Source: Bursaphelenchus xylophilus
Lineage: Eukaryota; Nematoda; Chromadorea; Rhabditida; Aphelenchoididae
Direction of reading: 5' to 3'
Length of the DNA stretch: 64,000 nt
NCBI GenBank assembly: GCA_904066235.2
Contig: CAJFCV020000001.1
Coordinates: 372,001 to 436,000, forward strand
The stretch's first letter is position 1. Every line of letters begins with the position of its first letter. Under the pieces are notes generated by a model. It did not search any database. It saw only the letters and a program-made list of their open reading frames with translations, and was not told the origin of the DNA. Positions 63,240-64,000 of this stretch are shown in pieces. The position numbers and the translations under genes are program-made.

Positions 63240-63745
63240 TTTTTTTGATTTTATTTTTCAAAATGAGATTTTTCTGAATTTTTTTAATTTTTCAAAATGA
63301 AAATTTTTTGAATTTTTTTATTGTTCAAGATGAGATTTTTTGAATTTTTTATTTTTCAAAATGAGATTTTTTTTTGAATTTTTTAATTTTTCAAAATGAG
63401 ATTTTTTGAATTTTTTTATTTTTAAGATGAGATTTTTTTGAGTTTTTAAATTTTTCAAAATGAGATTTTTTTTGAGTTTTTAATTTTTCAAAATGAGATT
63501 TTTTTTGAGTTTTTACATTTTTGAAAATGAAATTTTTTTGAATTTTTAATTTTTCAAAATGAGATTTTTTGAATTTTTTAACTTTTTAAAATGAAATTTT
63601 TTTGAATTTTTGAATTTTTCAAAATGAGAGTTTTTTGAAATTTTTAACTTTTCAAAATGACATTTTTTGAATTTTTGAATTTTCAAAAGGATTTTTTGAA
63701 TTTTTTAGTTTTTCAAAATGAGATTTTTTGAATTTCAAATCTTTG
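63240..63745 (+). repeat. Minisatellite of about 33 bp, some 14 copies
   Basis: Repeated TTTTTCAAAATGAGATTTTT followed by TTGAATTTTT, with length changes in the T runs. It fills the intron or 3' flank after the last supported exon. Confidence 0.85.
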
Positions 63746-64000
63746 TAACCTAGGTGAATATTGAAGATATCGCTCTGAATTTTTTACTGACCTTATATAA
63801 AGTAGTAATCTTCATTTATGGGAAGTTTGAAAAGGATAGAAGAAAAAAAAATTTGAGATTTTTTGATTTTTGGAGCCTTATATCTTCCGTATTTAAAAAA
63901 ATTTTGCATGAAATTTTTTCTTATCTTTTATAAAATCATAATCGTCATTTTCGCCAAATTTCAAAAAAATTGAAGCAGTTTGAAATTTTGAGATTTTTTG
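63746..64000. other. Right edge, no supported exon
   Basis: A/T-rich sequence resembling the repeat seen at about 62.5-62.8 kb (shared order: GATATC or CTCGG word, ACTGACCTTATA or similar, AAATTT). No gene call. Confidence 0.35.

Overview
This window looks like nematode nuclear DNA, most likely from a rhabditid relative of Caenorhabditis. The genes have many short exons. Their introns are AT-rich, end in TTTCAG-like acceptors and are crowded with repeats. Several first coding exons sit just behind a splice acceptor, as expected for spliced-leader trans-splicing. The recognisable proteins are a LET-23-type EGF receptor and an SPD-2-sized centrosome protein. The species assignment is inference from sequence style only.

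Layout. 1-9.9 kb has no recognised protein gene; it holds short palindromic arrays, small TA-flanked inverted-repeat elements (MITEs) and a tRNA-Ser(GCU). 9.9-11.3 kb (minus) is a two-exon four-helix membrane protein. 11.3-26.9 kb is gene-poor and repeat-rich. 26.9-27.7 kb is a fold-back element carrying a tRNA-like sequence. 27.8-28.7 kb (minus) is a FUN14-domain (FUNDC-like) gene. It diverges from a nine-exon gene at 29.2-35.2 kb (plus) whose 849-residue product I call SPD-2/CEP192. 35.3-45 kb holds another fold-back with tRNA-like cargo, a second tRNA-Ser(GCU), tandem repeats and three large palindromic arrays. 45.1-59.4 kb (plus) is a let-23/EGFR gene, about 1357 residues, 18 exons plus a probable 21-nt microexon. 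Its introns hold two giant hairpins, four MITE-like elements or copies, three palindromic arrays, a third tRNA-Ser(GCU) and several tandem repeats. 62.3 kb to the right edge starts a gene with a possible WRKY/GCM1-like zinc-binding domain.

The least ordinary feature is a family of arrays built from one short dyad, Y GCAC N GTGC R. About two hundred copies occur in thirteen clusters. The half-sites are kept, the central base is free, and neighbours are most often 30-34 bp apart, close to three helical turns. One array lies inside a dispersed repeat that has no array in two other copies, so arrays appear able to arise or insert. A perfect copy of the dyad is also part of a let-23 exon that directly precedes an intronic array. 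A second theme is that several unrelated repeat families share a spacing of about 135-149 bp.
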